Positions 1 through 11,119 of a DNA stretch of 55,116 bases are shown piece by piece; positions within the stretch are counted from its first letter, which is position 1; each line of letters starts with the position of its first letter. The DNA is from Rhizophagus sp. LPA8_4_AMF (taxonomy: Eukaryota; Glomeromycota; Glomeromycetes; Glomerales; Glomeraceae): positions 1-55,116 of the forward strand of contig JADRCO010000098.1 of the NCBI GenBank assembly GCA_021464525.1, given 5' to 3'. Both the position numbers and the translations under genes were made by a program. The notes under the pieces were generated by a model. That model searched no databases, was not told where the DNA came from, and was given only the letters and a program-made list of their open reading frames with translations.

Positions 1-265
1 ATTTCCACCTGTAAATTAAATTTAACTGAAATTTCACAATCACACGTTAAACTTGTTAAAAATGAATAAATGTATTGACGATTTCTGAGTCACAAATTCC
101 ATGCACATCACATCACTTCGACCAGTGTGTTGAACTTGGAGTTGTGATTCCACTTTATATTCCAGGACAATCATACGATATCAATGGTTGTGCAATTGCT
201 GTAGTTTGTCCTATGCTATCGTTGGTTGTCCAACCGCGTCGAGCGTTCCTAAATGTTTTTAATAT
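1..265 (+). pseudogene. 3' fragment of an ML-like secreted protein gene (copy 1 of 3), cut by window edge
   Basis: The last ~60 bases before position 265 and the following ~250 bases resemble the 3' ends and 3' flanks of the copies ending at 5127 and 7643. All share a GAGCGTTC-type last-codon region, a stop, a TTTCGAT stretch and a run TTAA(A)CC(A/C)(A/G)GTTTTTTTT about 150-200 bases downstream. The repeated PIA-type tail is only readable by switching frames, so the copy looks broken. A 67-residue frame runs through (75-278) but does not match the intact tail. The 5' part lies outside the window or is too diverged to recognise. Confidence 0.45.
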
Positions 266-1638
266 TCTATACCAATGAAAAAAAATTACTATCGCTAGTT
301 TAATAGAATGAATTTATTTTATTTTATTTTCGATTTTTCGATTTTAATTTAATATAATATATTAATTAAATTTAATCATGATTTTAAAAAATAAATTTTT
401 AACCCAGTTTTTTTTTTATTATACAGGAATATATTAGTCATTTTTGTAGTTTCAGAAATCAATTGACAATTTATTAACTTATGAACAAAATTATTTAAAT
501 ATATTTTTAAATTTTTTGAATTCAAATCTATATCAAGATCCAGAACTTAGCCACCGCTAAAAAAATTTACATGATCACGTTACTGTTTCTAAAAATTAGA
601 AATTTAGATCTTATTAAAAAAGATGAGCAAATACAAATGTTCAGATTTAGGATACTAATATTTCGTATACAATATGTATAAGATTTAACTTTATCAATTT
701 AATAAGATTATGAAATTTTTATTTTTTACTGACAGTAATATTGTGAAAGTGCTATTATTTTAATATGATAATTAAATATTTTATATTTTAAAAAATAAAA
801 CTAAAAGAGATTTTATATTTTATAAGTGTATAAAGTTGTTACAATGAAAACCTAGTATTATATCCTTTAAAATCACAATGTTTTTTAAAATCATACTGAA
901 AAAAATAGGTATCACAGTGAAGTGATATTATGGATATTTAGAAATGTTCATTGCAAATTACTCTAAAAAAAATTGATTGGCTAGAATAGGTTTCATTGAT
1001 AAAATAATAATAAAAAACAAATTTTTTTTGTGCTTTTTATTTTATGAGATAAAATAGTGTGCTATAGTATGATTATGTGTTTACTTATTTTGTTATCACA
1101 TTTTCTATTAGTTGTTAGATATAATATTATTTTTTAATTTTTATATAAAAGATTATTCATTTCAATTTGATCAGATAGTGATCATTGTACTCAAGTATAC
1201 AATCAATAACGAGATCAATAGAATCATCAACGGATTTTTATTTTATTTTATTATTTTTTTATGATAATGATAGCTTTTAAAAAAGCTAAAAGCAATGCAT
1301 ATTTTATCATAATCTCTATTATTTATTTTAAAAATTTCTTACATTAAAAAGTAAATAATAATTTTTCTATTTTAAAAAAGATTTAACTTGTGAACTTATT
1401 TTTTTTTATAATTGGCCAATAAATTTTACCCATGCTAATTGATCATAATAATATGGATATTATGTAATATGATGAATAAATATAAACAAGAGTTTTTTTT
1501 TTATTTTTATGCAAAAGAAAATACTTTTTTAAATTAATATAGAGTTTTTATAAATCATCGTTCAAATTTGAAGATCGAATGATCAATATAATTGCATTGT
1601 TAATTTCGACGCGAAAAACATGTATTTTTATTATTAAA
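266..1638. other. AT-rich intergenic stretch; first part is a duplicated 3' flank
   Basis: Positions 290-510 are the 3' flank shared with the ML-like copies at 5128-5500 and 7644-7950. From about 510 to 1638 I see homopolymer-rich AT sequence with no convincing coding trace and no clear repeat structure. Confidence 0.5.
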
Positions 1639-3035
1639 ATGTCAGGCAAGAACAATAAACGTAAATATCCAAATAATATCATGTCAACTCAACATATTAA
1701 AAAAATCAATAATGGTTTAGGTTTAAATAGAAATCAACACTACTAGAACCACAGTGAGTTAACCTTGGATCTAATAAAATGAGTTGGATATGAAAGAATT
1801 TTGGTGTTAAAACTGATGGATGCGCTTATTTCTGATATAAAGTATTAAGAGATGGTGTAGAAGAAGAATGTACTAATTATAGTTGTGTGTACACAATACT
1901 CAAACCAGCACTCAACACCATCATTGAAATTTTGTTCATAAAGAGTTTGAAAAAGAGCAAAAGGTAGGACAAGCATTGTATTATCTGTTATTACATGCTG
2001 GGTTAGAAAATCTAAAATTTATAGTAGCAATTCAAGAAATTAATACAACTTGATTACAAAAATTAAAAGATCCTATTAAATGGGTTATTTTAAACTTATG
2101 TTTAGAAAATGATAATGAATCTCAAGATCAAGAATGATTAAAAAAGTTGTATCTTTCAGGAATTGTTATAGACCAAATCAAAACCATGTCCCAAATCATC
2201 AAATTAGGAGATCATCGCTGGTACAGTTTTAAGGCATTATTAGAATGGGCCAATAATTTAGGCCGATGGGATGATTTGGGACATGGCAAGTTTGGTCTAC
2301 AACAGAATCTTTTAAATGATCTTATTAAAATTTTGAACCAATTGAAGAAACAACAGAATAACTAGGTGGCAAAAATATTGTATCATCAATTTATACATTA
2401 AAATGCGATTTTTTGCCAGTAGAATATGAGGAAAATATTGAAAATAGGAAGAATGAAGAAAATATTGAATGTAGTGAAAGCAAAGAAAGTGGTAAGTAAT
2501 TATAGCTTGAATGATTAAGAATTGGAATATTTACTAAGATTTTATATATTTTAATTGTTTTTAATGTTACTATCAACGAAAGTTCTGAAGATGAATGTGA
2601 ATCTGTTGAGAACGAGCATAATTCACGTTCTACTTTACCTGAAAGTGACACTATTATTAATACTTTTAATAAGTCACCTCTTATTTTAATTTACTATCTA
2701 AATTTGCTTTACTTGCAAGCCTTTTGGATTCAAGATTTAAAAAAATGTGTGGATGGCCTGGAGAAGTGAAGAAAACTACAATAAGAGGTATACCGATCAT
2801 TAAAAAATGAAAAATTTAAAGCGTAATTATCCAATTTGTGGATTTAAGTCACGTTTATTTGGATCAGGTGAGTGATGAAAGTGATGATGAGCCCAACTTT
2901 GTTCAAAATAGCTAGAAAATATTTAGCTGTTCTGGCTACAGCTTCCTAGTGATGCTGGAAACCAAACTGAAACTGGTTAAAGCCAGAATCCGTTAATGAA
3001 TTATTATTTGTGAACCGATATATAGTGAATACTAT
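1639..3035 (+). pseudogene. Decayed hAT-family transposase with BED zinc finger
   Basis: No full frame survives, but family landmarks appear in the right order across three frames. First is a BED-like zone at 1780-1970: SW-I-x-KNFG, then Cys pairs, then an ST-x-x-H-x(4-5)-H pattern. Next is a central helical part with the longest open piece at 2147-2365 (RWYSFKALLEWANNLGRWDD). Then come an EETTE-x-LGG motif (2340-2380), an acidic stretch with a possible intron near 2490-2580, a LLDSRFKKMCGWPGE-like motif (2710-2770), and the C-terminal dimerisation region (2910-3030) with ARKYLAV and, frameshifted, SDAGNQ and PESVNELLFV. Most stops are TGA; one is TAG. The order and motifs fit hAT transposases. 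It is dead, and no terminal repeats were found. Confidence 0.75.
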
Positions 3036-4014
3036 AACAGATAATCTCTTGCATGAATTCATAGAATTAGTATTAATTTTTTGAAAGTTTAACAATCAAT
3101 GATCGATCAATTTTAAACTAATATCCTTTTTTTTTTTTGTTTTTAATTTAGTAAACAGGTAAAAAAAGAATATAAATTCCTTGTACAGAATACGAAGTTA
3201 TAAACCTGCAGAAAAAAAAAGAATCTATATAAAAAAGAAAAAAACATGTATATCGTATTCATATGAAACTTAATAATCATTACCCAACTACACAATTATA
3301 ATTTCGAAAGCCTTTTACCCCTAAATAACTAAGATTTTGCAATAGCTCGACAATGAGTACTTTGGCTATCAAGTATACGTACACGTTTACAAATAAAAAA
3401 TAAGACTTTCACCAAATGACTATATTATCCAATCAATATACATAACGAAACTACAACAAATGGGAACTTTTTAGTGTTGTGCAATCCCAAGGGACCGTTA
3501 ACAATACAAGGTGGTAAAACTATATATTTTATTTCATTTTTAATTTTGAAAATTGATTACTAACAATCTTAAATAAAAGATTTCAGCTTTCTATCTACTT
3601 CAAATAAGTATTATAAATCCTTTACTAAAAAAAAAAATTACCACGGCTTACTGTATTATGATCGTTTAATCGACCCTCTTTTTATTAGGATTAAATTTTC
3701 AAAAATTAATTTTTTTGTATATAAACAGCTATAAAAATAGGATTAAAGTATAGTATCTACAGTCGCTAATATACTTTACTATATTTTACTTTTGAAAAGT
3801 TTAATACGAATCTTTATCTGTTAAAAATTTGTCTAATAATTTAAATACTAATTTTATTAATCTGGATTACTAGGTATAATTATAGCATTAGCTCAAATGT
3901 AGGAAAAAAGTATGATTACATTGATTGTATGATTTTATTCATGACAATAAAAAAATTTTTCGGTTGACACACTTAAATTCCAAGTGACAAAGGAATTCAT
4001 TTGACACCATAAAC
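3036..4014. other. Gene-free AT-rich stretch
   Basis: No reading frame of interest and no clear repeat on either strand. The left end directly follows the hAT relic, so part may be non-coding transposon sequence. Confidence 0.4.
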
Positions 4015-4660
4015 ATGATAAATATTTTTAGAAACATAATCGGAATGTTAAAATTAATTTTGCAACTCTGTGACTTTAACAAATTTGGAATTTATTCCGA
4101 AAATAGGGATTGGAATTGCTTCTACCAAAATCAAATTAATCAAAATTCAAAAATCAAACCAGAATCGATTTTACTTGATTATCGAATAAAAAATCGAAAC
4201 TAGTATAGAGCCGGCCCGAATTACGAAATCTAATCACATGAATTCGGATAAAAAAGTACTGTAGCACAACGGATTGAATTGATACACCAAGTTTTAATTC
4301 TGGCCAGAATAATAAATTTGGCCAGAGTTACCGTCGATCAATGATCAAAAACATAAAAAATTAAATTTGTGATCATCGGAATTGCTCTGCCATGGTAAAA
4401 TTCCCATGGTGCAGTTGGTGCACAGTCGATTAGAAATGAAATGATTAGCACTAAAATCGAATTTTAGAATATAATAATCGATCCTAAAATCAATTCTAAT
4501 TATGGGGAACCCGAAAAATTTTCACGTGACAAAATTTATACGTGTTGTAAAATGAATGTTTTTTAAAAAAAGATATTTTATATATGAATTCAGAAGAAAA
4601 AAGACCAAGTAACATTATAACGATATATTTAATGACATTCAACAATTCCAACTAAATATT
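4015..4660. repeat. Duplicated 5' flank of ML-like gene (unit 2)
   Basis: This stretch resembles 6600-7090, upstream of the intact copy. Both contain an (A)ATATTTTTAGAAA start, a TCCxGAAAATAxGGATTGGAAT segment, TTTTAATTCTGG..AAATTTGGCCAGAGTTACCG, and the AACAATTCC..ACTAAATATTTTC stretch just before the ATG. The duplication therefore included the promoter as well as the coding region. The TATAAAAG found upstream of the intact copy is degenerate here (GAAAAAAG near 4600). Confidence 0.7.
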
Positions 4661-4666
4661 TTCAAG

Positions 4667-5127
4667 ATGAACTGAAATTTTATTTTTGTTTTCATTTTAT
4701 TAGCTACATTTTCCATGATAAATGTCGTTCCACACCAACTTCGTAAAATAGAAACTAAATTTAGGGCATGTGGTGTCGAACCAATCACTGTGAAAATCAA
4801 CCCTGACTCTCCTGTTTCTGAAAACCTGCGACTTATACTGTTTCCGATAAATTAAGTTACGATATAACCGCAAATAAAACCTTACTTGGAATGAGATATG
4901 ATGCGAACGGCCATGTTCCTTTAGGTGGCCTTTATACGCTGCCTTTTGATAAGTCATATAAAGCAGGAGAACAATTTACTATTACAAAAAAGATGTTCCA
5001 ACACCTAAACTTACTAAAGTATACGAAATTTACATTATTATTCGGGATGAAGATCTTGGAACAATTGGCTGTGCATATACTGGAGAGGAAGCTTAAGCGT
5101 ACATACCCTATCGCCGAGCGTCCATAA
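4667..5127 (+). pseudogene. Broken ML-like secreted protein gene (copy 2 of 3)
   Basis: Clear paralogue of the intact gene at 7098. The ATG (4667) is kept, but the third codon is TGA (4673-4675) where the intact copy has CGA. The signal-peptide region and the VPHQLRK prosegment remain. A frameshift lies near 4826, after the PVSEN segment, another near 4990, at ITKK/DVPTP, and a third near 5094, between GEEA and YPIAERP. The KSYKAGEQFTIT core is preserved. The C-terminal repeat is reduced to a single YPIAERP before the stop at 5125-5127. It is unlikely to make a protein, although an unannotated correction by splicing cannot be excluded. Confidence 0.85.
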
Positions 5128-5503
5128 ATACTTTGATATTTTGTATCAACGAAAAGAAGTTACTATCTCTGGTTAGAATTTATTAATCTTCCATGATATG
5201 AGAACTTTATTTTTCGATAAATTTGATATTAATTTTTATATAGTATATTAACTTAATCTATTTTTGGAAAGAATGATATATTATTTTAATGATTTAATTT
5301 GTAAAATTTAAACATCATGATTTTAAATTTTAAAAAATAAGTTCTTAAGCCAGTTTTTTTAATATATAATAAAATATCTTTCCACGTCATTTTCACAGTT
5401 TCAGAAAACGACATAAAAGTTTACAATTTATTTACTTACATTATCTTATGAGCGAAATTATTTAAATTTATTTTTAAAAACTAACTATTTACTAAAATTT
5501 ACA
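5128..5503. repeat. Duplicated 3' flank of ML-like gene (unit 2)
   Basis: Sequence after the stop matches that after 7643 and after 265: ATATTTTGTATCAACGAAAAG, GGTTAGAATTTATTAATCTT, TTTTTCGATAA, and AAGCCAGTTTTTTT about 220 bases on. It defines the right side of the tandem unit. Confidence 0.7.
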
Positions 5504-5672
5504 GCCGTTTTCAAAATGGTTGAGGCAGTTTATTTGTGATTGAATATTCGAATACCAATATTCGTCCGGTTATCATCCATATTTTGTCCGGTATTTATCC
5601 GGTATTCGTCCGGTATTCGGTTTTCTTTTTTTTTTATTTAAACATAACTGCATCAACCATTTTGAAAACGGC
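5504..5672. mobile_element. 169-bp foldback (MITE-like) element
   Basis: Perfect 20-base inverted arms: GCCGTTTTCAAAATGGTTGA at 5504-5523 and its reverse complement at 5653-5672, with weaker pairing continuing inward (GGCAGTTTATTTG against TGCAGTTATGTTTA). The loop holds a short run of TCCGGTATTCG-like repeats (about 5565-5625). No reading frame, so a non-autonomous element is likely. The target-site duplication is not clear. Confidence 0.65.
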
Positions 5673-5833
5673 GATAAAATAACTAAATGCTAAATGAAAA
5701 ATGAAATTATAATTACTATTTTAAAAATTTGTAAAAAGAAAAAAAAAGATTGAAGATGGTGAAAATCGAGAAAAAAAAATAATTTCATTGTCTGTAATTA
5801 TATTTAATCGTCGGCATAATGTACCTGTTGGTT

Positions 5834-6002
5834 ACAGCTGATTTCAAAAAGGTAGAATAAAATAAAAACTACACCACTGTGTTCAGACCAGTTCTCCGAA
5901 TCTAACAATATAGTTTTTACCTTTATTCTGAATTTTACCGAGTATTATCGAATGTACCGAATGTACCGTCGGTATGTGACCGTATATTATGAAATCAGCT
6001 GT
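5834..6002. mobile_element. 169-bp foldback element
   Basis: Perfect 13-base inverted arms: ACAGCTGATTTCA at 5834-5846 and TGAAATCAGCTGT at 5990-6002. The interior carries direct GAATGTACC repeats (5950-5967) and a CGGTATGTGACCG palindrome. It is the same length as the element just upstream but has different arms. The call rests only on structure. Confidence 0.45.
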
Positions 6003-6287
6003 AAAATTTGCTAAGTGCCACAAAAATTAATATTCCGTGTAACAGCTATAAAAAATAAGGCATAGTGATCACATTCGTTATTAAGCGCGATAACCAAAAA
6101 ATGTTTTTTTATTATCATGAATAATAAATTATTCTATCAATGTAATCATGAAACATATATGAAGAGAATTTAAGTATTATTATTGATGATTGGTTAAACT
6201 TTATTTTGAGGAAGTAAATGAAGGAAAAGAAGGAAAAGTAAGAAGAACATACTTTTTCTCCTTATTTGATTTAATGGCACAATTATG

Positions 6288-6508
6288 CCCCTATAAAAAC
6301 GAAATGTGTCAAATTCGTTTTATTTTGTTGTTCATGTGTAAAAAAAATTCTAAAAAAGCACCATTTTGTCTGATTTATGTCTAATCACAAAAAAAACAAA
6401 AAAAAACGAGATTTAAACAAAAATTAAACAAAATGGTGCCTTTTTAGACATTTTTTACGCATGAAGAACAAATATAAAACGAATTTGACACATTTCGTGT
6501 TTATAGGG
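6288..6508. mobile_element. Long inverted-repeat element with ~80-base arms
   Basis: The left arm (about 6288-6369, CCCCTATAAAAACGAAATGTG to GCACCATTTTGT) and the right arm (about 6428-6508) are reverse complements with only scattered mismatches. A ~58-base A-rich loop separates them. The transcript would form a long hairpin. The 64-residue frame at 6190-6384 runs across the left arm and is not a gene. Confidence 0.7.
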
Positions 6509-7027
6509 TTCACAAATGAAGTTTTTTACTTTGTATAACTATTCAAAAGTAAAATATGGTAAAATGTAAATTCTAAGTAAGAAAGGTTTTCCGAAATAAT
6601 TCATTCAATAAATATTTTTAGAAATATTATCAAAGTGTTAAAAATTAATTTTCTCAACTCATAGTAATTTTAGAAATTTGAAATTTATCCAGAAAATAGG
6701 ATTTGAAATTTATCCCGAAAATAAGGATTGGAATAATCGAATTAATCGAAAATCATATCAGTATCGATTTTATTCGTGTTATTCGTGTTACGGATCTTTG
6801 ACACATGTTTTAATTCTGGTAAATTTGGCCAGAGTTACCGCCGATCACATGCTTTATTTCTACGCAAAATCATAAAAATTAAATGGTCATCGGCTAATCG
6901 CTCTAATTATGGGAATCGTGCTAATAATTTACACACGTTTTTAAAATGAATTAATCATCCATTTTTAAAAAATTGAATTTTTTCAAAAAGGTGGAAATAA
7001 TGAATTCAGGAGACAGTTTTTTTTCTT

Positions 7028-7035
7028 TATAAAAG
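7028..7035 (+). promoter_or_regulatory. TATA box of the intact ML-like gene
   Basis: TATAAAAG lies 70 bases before the ATG at 7098, in a normal place for a fungal TATA element. The pseudogene copy has lost it. Confidence 0.5.
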
Positions 7036-7097
7036 ACCAAGTTACATTATAATGAAAAATTTAACAATATTCATAATTCCAACTAAATATTTTCGAG

Positions 7098-7643
7098 ATG
7101 AACCGAAATTTTATTTTTGTCTTCATTTTATTAACTACATTTTCCATGATAAATGCCGTTCCACACCAACTTCGTAAAAGAGAAACTAAATTTGGTCTAT
7201 GTCATATACCAGAAATTGAACAAATCGATGTAACAATTACACCTGACCCTATTGTTTCTGAAAAACCTACAACTTACACTATTTCCGGTACATTAAAAGT
7301 TAATAATATAATCGCAAAAGAGACATATCTTGAAATTATATATAGCGATATGGACAATAATCTCATAGGTAGCCCCTACATTCATAGTTTTACGGAGTCA
7401 TATAAAGCAGGAGAACCATTTACTATTACTGTAAAAGATTTCCCGACACCTAAACTTCCTAAAACATACATTATTATTGTTGCTATTAATGATTACATTG
7501 GTAATCCAAAAGCCCCATATTATGCCTGTGAATTTGCTACAGTTGGAGGGACTCTTGGAGAAGAAGCTTATCCTATTGCTGGTTTCCCTATCGCTAGTTA
7601 TCCAATCGCTGAGCGTTCATACCCTATTGCCGAGCGTTCTTAA
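7098..7643 (+). CDS. Secreted ML-like (lipid-recognition) domain protein with PIAER tail
   Basis: Single exon, 181 residues. Residues 1-20 form a signal peptide (hydrophobic FIFVFILLTTF, then MINA). A short VPHQLRKR segment follows and ends in a dibasic site typical of Kex2 cleavage, so a prepro form is likely. Residues 33-150 fit an ML/NPC2-type beta fold: GLCHIPEIEQIDVTITPDP, GTLKVNN, a SYKAGEPFTITVKDFPTP strand pair, and YYACEF near the end. The two Cys could pair as in that family. This would place the mature protein outside the cell or in the secretory path, binding a lipid-like ligand; that is inferred. The C-terminus repeats a motif four times (YPIAG, FPIAS, YPIAERS, YPIAERS), which I do not recognise from ML proteins. 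It is the only intact one of three tandem copies. Confidence 0.8.
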   Translation: MNRNFIFVFILLTTFSMINAVPHQLRKRETKFGLCHIPEIEQIDVTITPDPIVSEKPTTYTISGTLKVNNIIAKETYLEIIYSDMDNNLIGSPYIHSFTESYKAGEPFTITVKDFPTPKLPKTYIIIVAINDYIGNPKAPYYACEFATVGGTLGEEAYPIAGFPIASYPIAERSYPIAERS

Positions 7644-8365
7644 ATGCGTTACATTTTATATCAACGGAAATCACCGGTTAGAATGTATTAATCTTCTATG
7701 ATACAAGAATTTACATATTTTATTTTTCGATAATATTTATTATTAATTTTAATATAGTATAATTATTTAATCTAATTTTGAAAAGAATGATGTATTATTA
7801 TTGATTAATTTGTAAAACTTAATCAAGTTATGATTTTAAACAATAAATTTTTTAAACCGGTTTTTTTTTAATATGCATTAATATACTGTATCTTTCTAGT
7901 ACGTCATTTTTGTGGTTCAAAAATCAGCACAAAAGTTTACTTCATTTTTAGCGCAAAAAATTTTTTTTTTACTTCTAAATTGAAAACAAACTAATTATTA
8001 AAATTTATAATAATGTTTAAATGTAAAACCCACTATATTTAGTGCCTATAAAAGTAATAATGATAATAAGTAGTGAGTATCAAAATTGATTAAATTTTGT
8101 AAAAGATTTAAGGTACAATACTGAAAATTTTTTTTTAATTCGAAAAAAGCCACCGTTAGAACCGAAGATCATTTAAAACGAGAGAGAGACCGAGTTAGGT
8201 TAGCATTTTTTTCTGATATTTAGTAAATGTGTAATACGATTTAACATTATATTTTTTTGTAAAAGTACTATTTTTAATATACTAGATTAAATATCCTATA
8301 TTTTTAAAAAAAGATTCCATAAAAAATTATTAATGATGATAAGATTGGTCAATTATCATTATTAG
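7644..8365. other. 3' flank of ML-like unit, then plain AT-rich DNA
   Basis: Positions 7644-7950 match the flanks after 265 and 5127. The rest, to 8365, shows no gene. A GAGAGAGACCGAG patch at 8180-8195 has no evident meaning. Confidence 0.5.
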
Positions 8366-8530
8366 CTCTATAAAAAATTTTTATCCGAATATTTCCATTA
8401 TTCTCCGTGGCTTTCGTAAAAAATTCCGTGAAAATGATGCATTCACGGATACCCAGAGAAATAAAATTTCCATGATTTAAGACTATAAAACATGGAAATA
8501 TAAAACACGGATCAACATTTTTTAGGATAG
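8366..8530. mobile_element. Small inverted-repeat element, CTATAAAAAAT-type ends
   Basis: Begins with CTCTATAAAAAATTTTTATCCG and ends with CGGATCAACATTTTTTAGGATAG, which is an imperfect inverted repeat. The interior has CCGTG/CACGG motifs. Ends and interior resemble the elements at 17707-17890 and, at its left end, 54953. The minus-strand frame across it is not a gene. Confidence 0.45.
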
Positions 8531-9008
8531 TATTTTTTTTTAAAGAAAACAAAATTTATTTTTTAAGTTAATTCTGATAATTTTTTTTTTAATATAAAAT
8601 AGTTATTATAAATTTACAAAAATATGTATATTTTTCAAATAGATTAAACAATGAATTATATTTAAAATGGTAAAATTATTAGGAATAATAAAATTACAAT
8701 AGATTCTCCAGAGATACTAGGTTTTGAAAAATCGTTCGTTTTTTTTTTCTCAGAAAAATTTTATATATAAAGTTTTTAATTAAAGTTCTTGATCATTTAA
8801 TGAATTAATTATAATTTTTTTTGTTAGAAAAGAAAAATAAAATTATCTTTCAAATTTTTTTTTTTTTCACTCAAATAAAAAAAAAGGTTTATATTTTTTT
8901 TTTTTCAAATATAAAAAAAAAATTTGGTTTTTTATGACATTATCCAAGAATCTGAATTTTTTTTCTAACATTGATATATTCCGATATATTGAGGGTCTTC
9001 CCAAACCC

Positions 9009-9100
9009 CGTGATTGAGATTGAGATTGAAATTTAATATAGGATTTCAATCTTACTAACATATCAAGATTGAAAATTTTATAATCTCAATCTCAATCACG
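9009..9100. repeat. Perfect 19-base inverted repeat
   Basis: CGTGATTGAGATTGAGATT (9009-9027) pairs with its exact reverse complement at 9082-9100. The inner segments (TTTCAATCTT and AAGATTGAAA) pair as well, giving a near-continuous ~45-base-pair hairpin. It may be a tiny foldback element. Confidence 0.55.
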
Positions 9101-11119
9101 TTTTTTGTGAAAACGCCCATTATTTTAAAAGTATTGAAAACATCTATTAAATAGAAACTTAAAGTTGAAACATTTTTTCAAGTTTTAACTTTGAAGTATA
9201 CCATCTACCCCCAAAAAACCTGCTTCCCATGGAAGGACCGATCCGGTTAAACCCTACGCTTAAAGAAAACATCAGCAAAATTTCAAAATTTTATCTATAT
9301 ATAATTTCATTTTATTTATTCTTTTGTGTAGCTTTATAATTTTACTTAGTTTATAATATTTTCCAAAATTTATTATCTAAATGTGAGAATTTGATATCTT
9401 TGAAACATATTATTCGCCCAAGGTATACTGTTAAAAGGCAAAAGAACAAAAAAAAAATTAGGAAAAAGAAAGTAAAAAAAATTAACTGTGCTTACCGTAG
9501 CACCGCAATATTGATCCGATCACTGATCCAAACCTAAAAGGTGAGATGAAGGAAGTGAAGGAACAAAAAAATTAGGGAAAAATATTACTATATAGATTAT
9601 AAAGGGAAACCCCAAAATAAAAAAGTTTATTTAAGAAAAAAAACCGGGTTAAACTGAAAAAAATAGACATCCTTTCGGATTCTTAATGTCCACAAATTCA
9701 TAAAAAAAAATTAAAATTTAATTTAGTAAAAAAAAACGGAAAAAATATGCTTAAAAAAAAATCCGATTTTAAAATCAACGTTCCGATCGCATGGAAATAA
9801 ACTAAACTTTTTTGTTGGTATTTTAAATAAATCCGATCAAAATTTCATTAACCATCAGCCACACAAATCTCACATTAGCCTCCAGTCGGATTTAAGTTTA
9901 TTTTGATTGGGCTGATCAGTTTGTACAATGCAACCATTTTCTGAACTTTTAGCACAATTTTTTGGGGCATTTTTTGGTCGAATGCCAAAATTAACTAGAT
10001 AATTTCCTGAGTCGTCATCACGTGTTAAACCTTTTTACGCATTTTTTTCAATTGTCTTCTCAAATTCAGAAAGTATGAAGCTCTAAAGTAAAAATTTCAA
10101 ACATATCTTCCTGCATCGTCTGTATCTGTATTATCTTCGTCTACCTCTAATAATATGGTTTCATTAAGTTTTTCTTCTATTACTTGCTGTAATTCTTTGC
10201 GTTTATATATCAATATAAGAAGTTCGAACTAAATTTCAATCTAAAGCGGTTCAATTTGCGATCGAAATAAACAAATTTTATTGGATAATTTTGTACAACA
10301 AAATACGACCGAAAAATACGACCGACCGGAAATGAACAGGGAGATTGGACCAATAGTGTATAATGCGTTTCACATTACATAATTCAATTTATTCTAAACG
10401 CAAGGAATTTTTTTGATTATATATATTATTTTAACTTGCTATAAATAATATTAAAACGATACACTAGTAAAAATTGGTATTACGAATATTTTTTTTTTTT
10501 GATATATTTAAGGGAATACTCTACCCTTTAAATGATGTTTTTGACTTTTTACTTTAGCAAAATCATAAAAATTTTGATAATTTACGGATTTTACAGTATT
10601 AATTTGATACAATTTATATTAGTATTTATATGACGAATTGACGAGCTCTGGAATAAAATTTTTATACGTCCAATTGGTCTTACAAAATAATTTTTATTTT
10701 TTAAACCTTATTTCATATTTAGAATTCTTTTTACCCATTATTGTTCAAATTCTCATTGTTCAAGTGTTGATTTTCTTCACTTTTCTTTCTTAATTTGTGT
10801 AACATTTTGTTTCCATTATTGCCTTCTATGATGAAATAATATTTACGCCTAATACTTCCGCTAGTTGACCTTATGTATCTTAACTAACTAAATAAGTAAA
10901 AAAATAATGCCGATGTATCAATTGCATCATCCTTATGCATTTGCGTTTCGAAAAAGTATTTCTCGAACTTCCGTAATAATTCAAAATTCCATAATACTTT
11001 CTGTATCACTAACAGAAAGTTCTATCGTATCATTCAGAAATAAATAAAAATTTTAAATAAATATTAAATATTAATAAAATACGTTCAAAATTTTCAAATT
11101 CATTAATTAATATAGTAAA
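9101..11119. other. Gene-poor stretch with a weak minus-strand coding trace
   Basis: No intact gene. On the minus strand, 9895-10215 has two stretches that read like protein: one near 10100-10215 (ELQQVIEEKLNETILLEV, then an acidic DTDD run) and one near 9895-10025 (TRDDDSGNYLVNFGIRPK). They are in different frames and match no family I can name. The remainder is AT-rich, with a slightly more GC-rich patch at 9200-9260. The last ~300 bases should hold the kinase promoter, but no clear element stands out. Confidence 0.3.

Noticed and set aside
1639..2365. Idea that TGA codons in the 1.6-2.4 kb relic mean Trp (alternative genetic code or mitochondrial insert)
   Set aside because: TGG is used several times in the same reading, a TAG is also present, frameshifts occur, and the family motifs identify a nuclear hAT transposase relic.
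2391..2651. 86-residue minus-strand Ser/Leu-rich frame
   Set aside because: It is antisense to the acidic part of the hAT relic, whose plus-strand reading fits the family.
4667..5127. Repeat-induced point mutation as cause of the stops
   Set aside because: Changes seen are CGA to TGA, a CpG context; RIP typically alters CpA, and the two flanking copies remain easily alignable.
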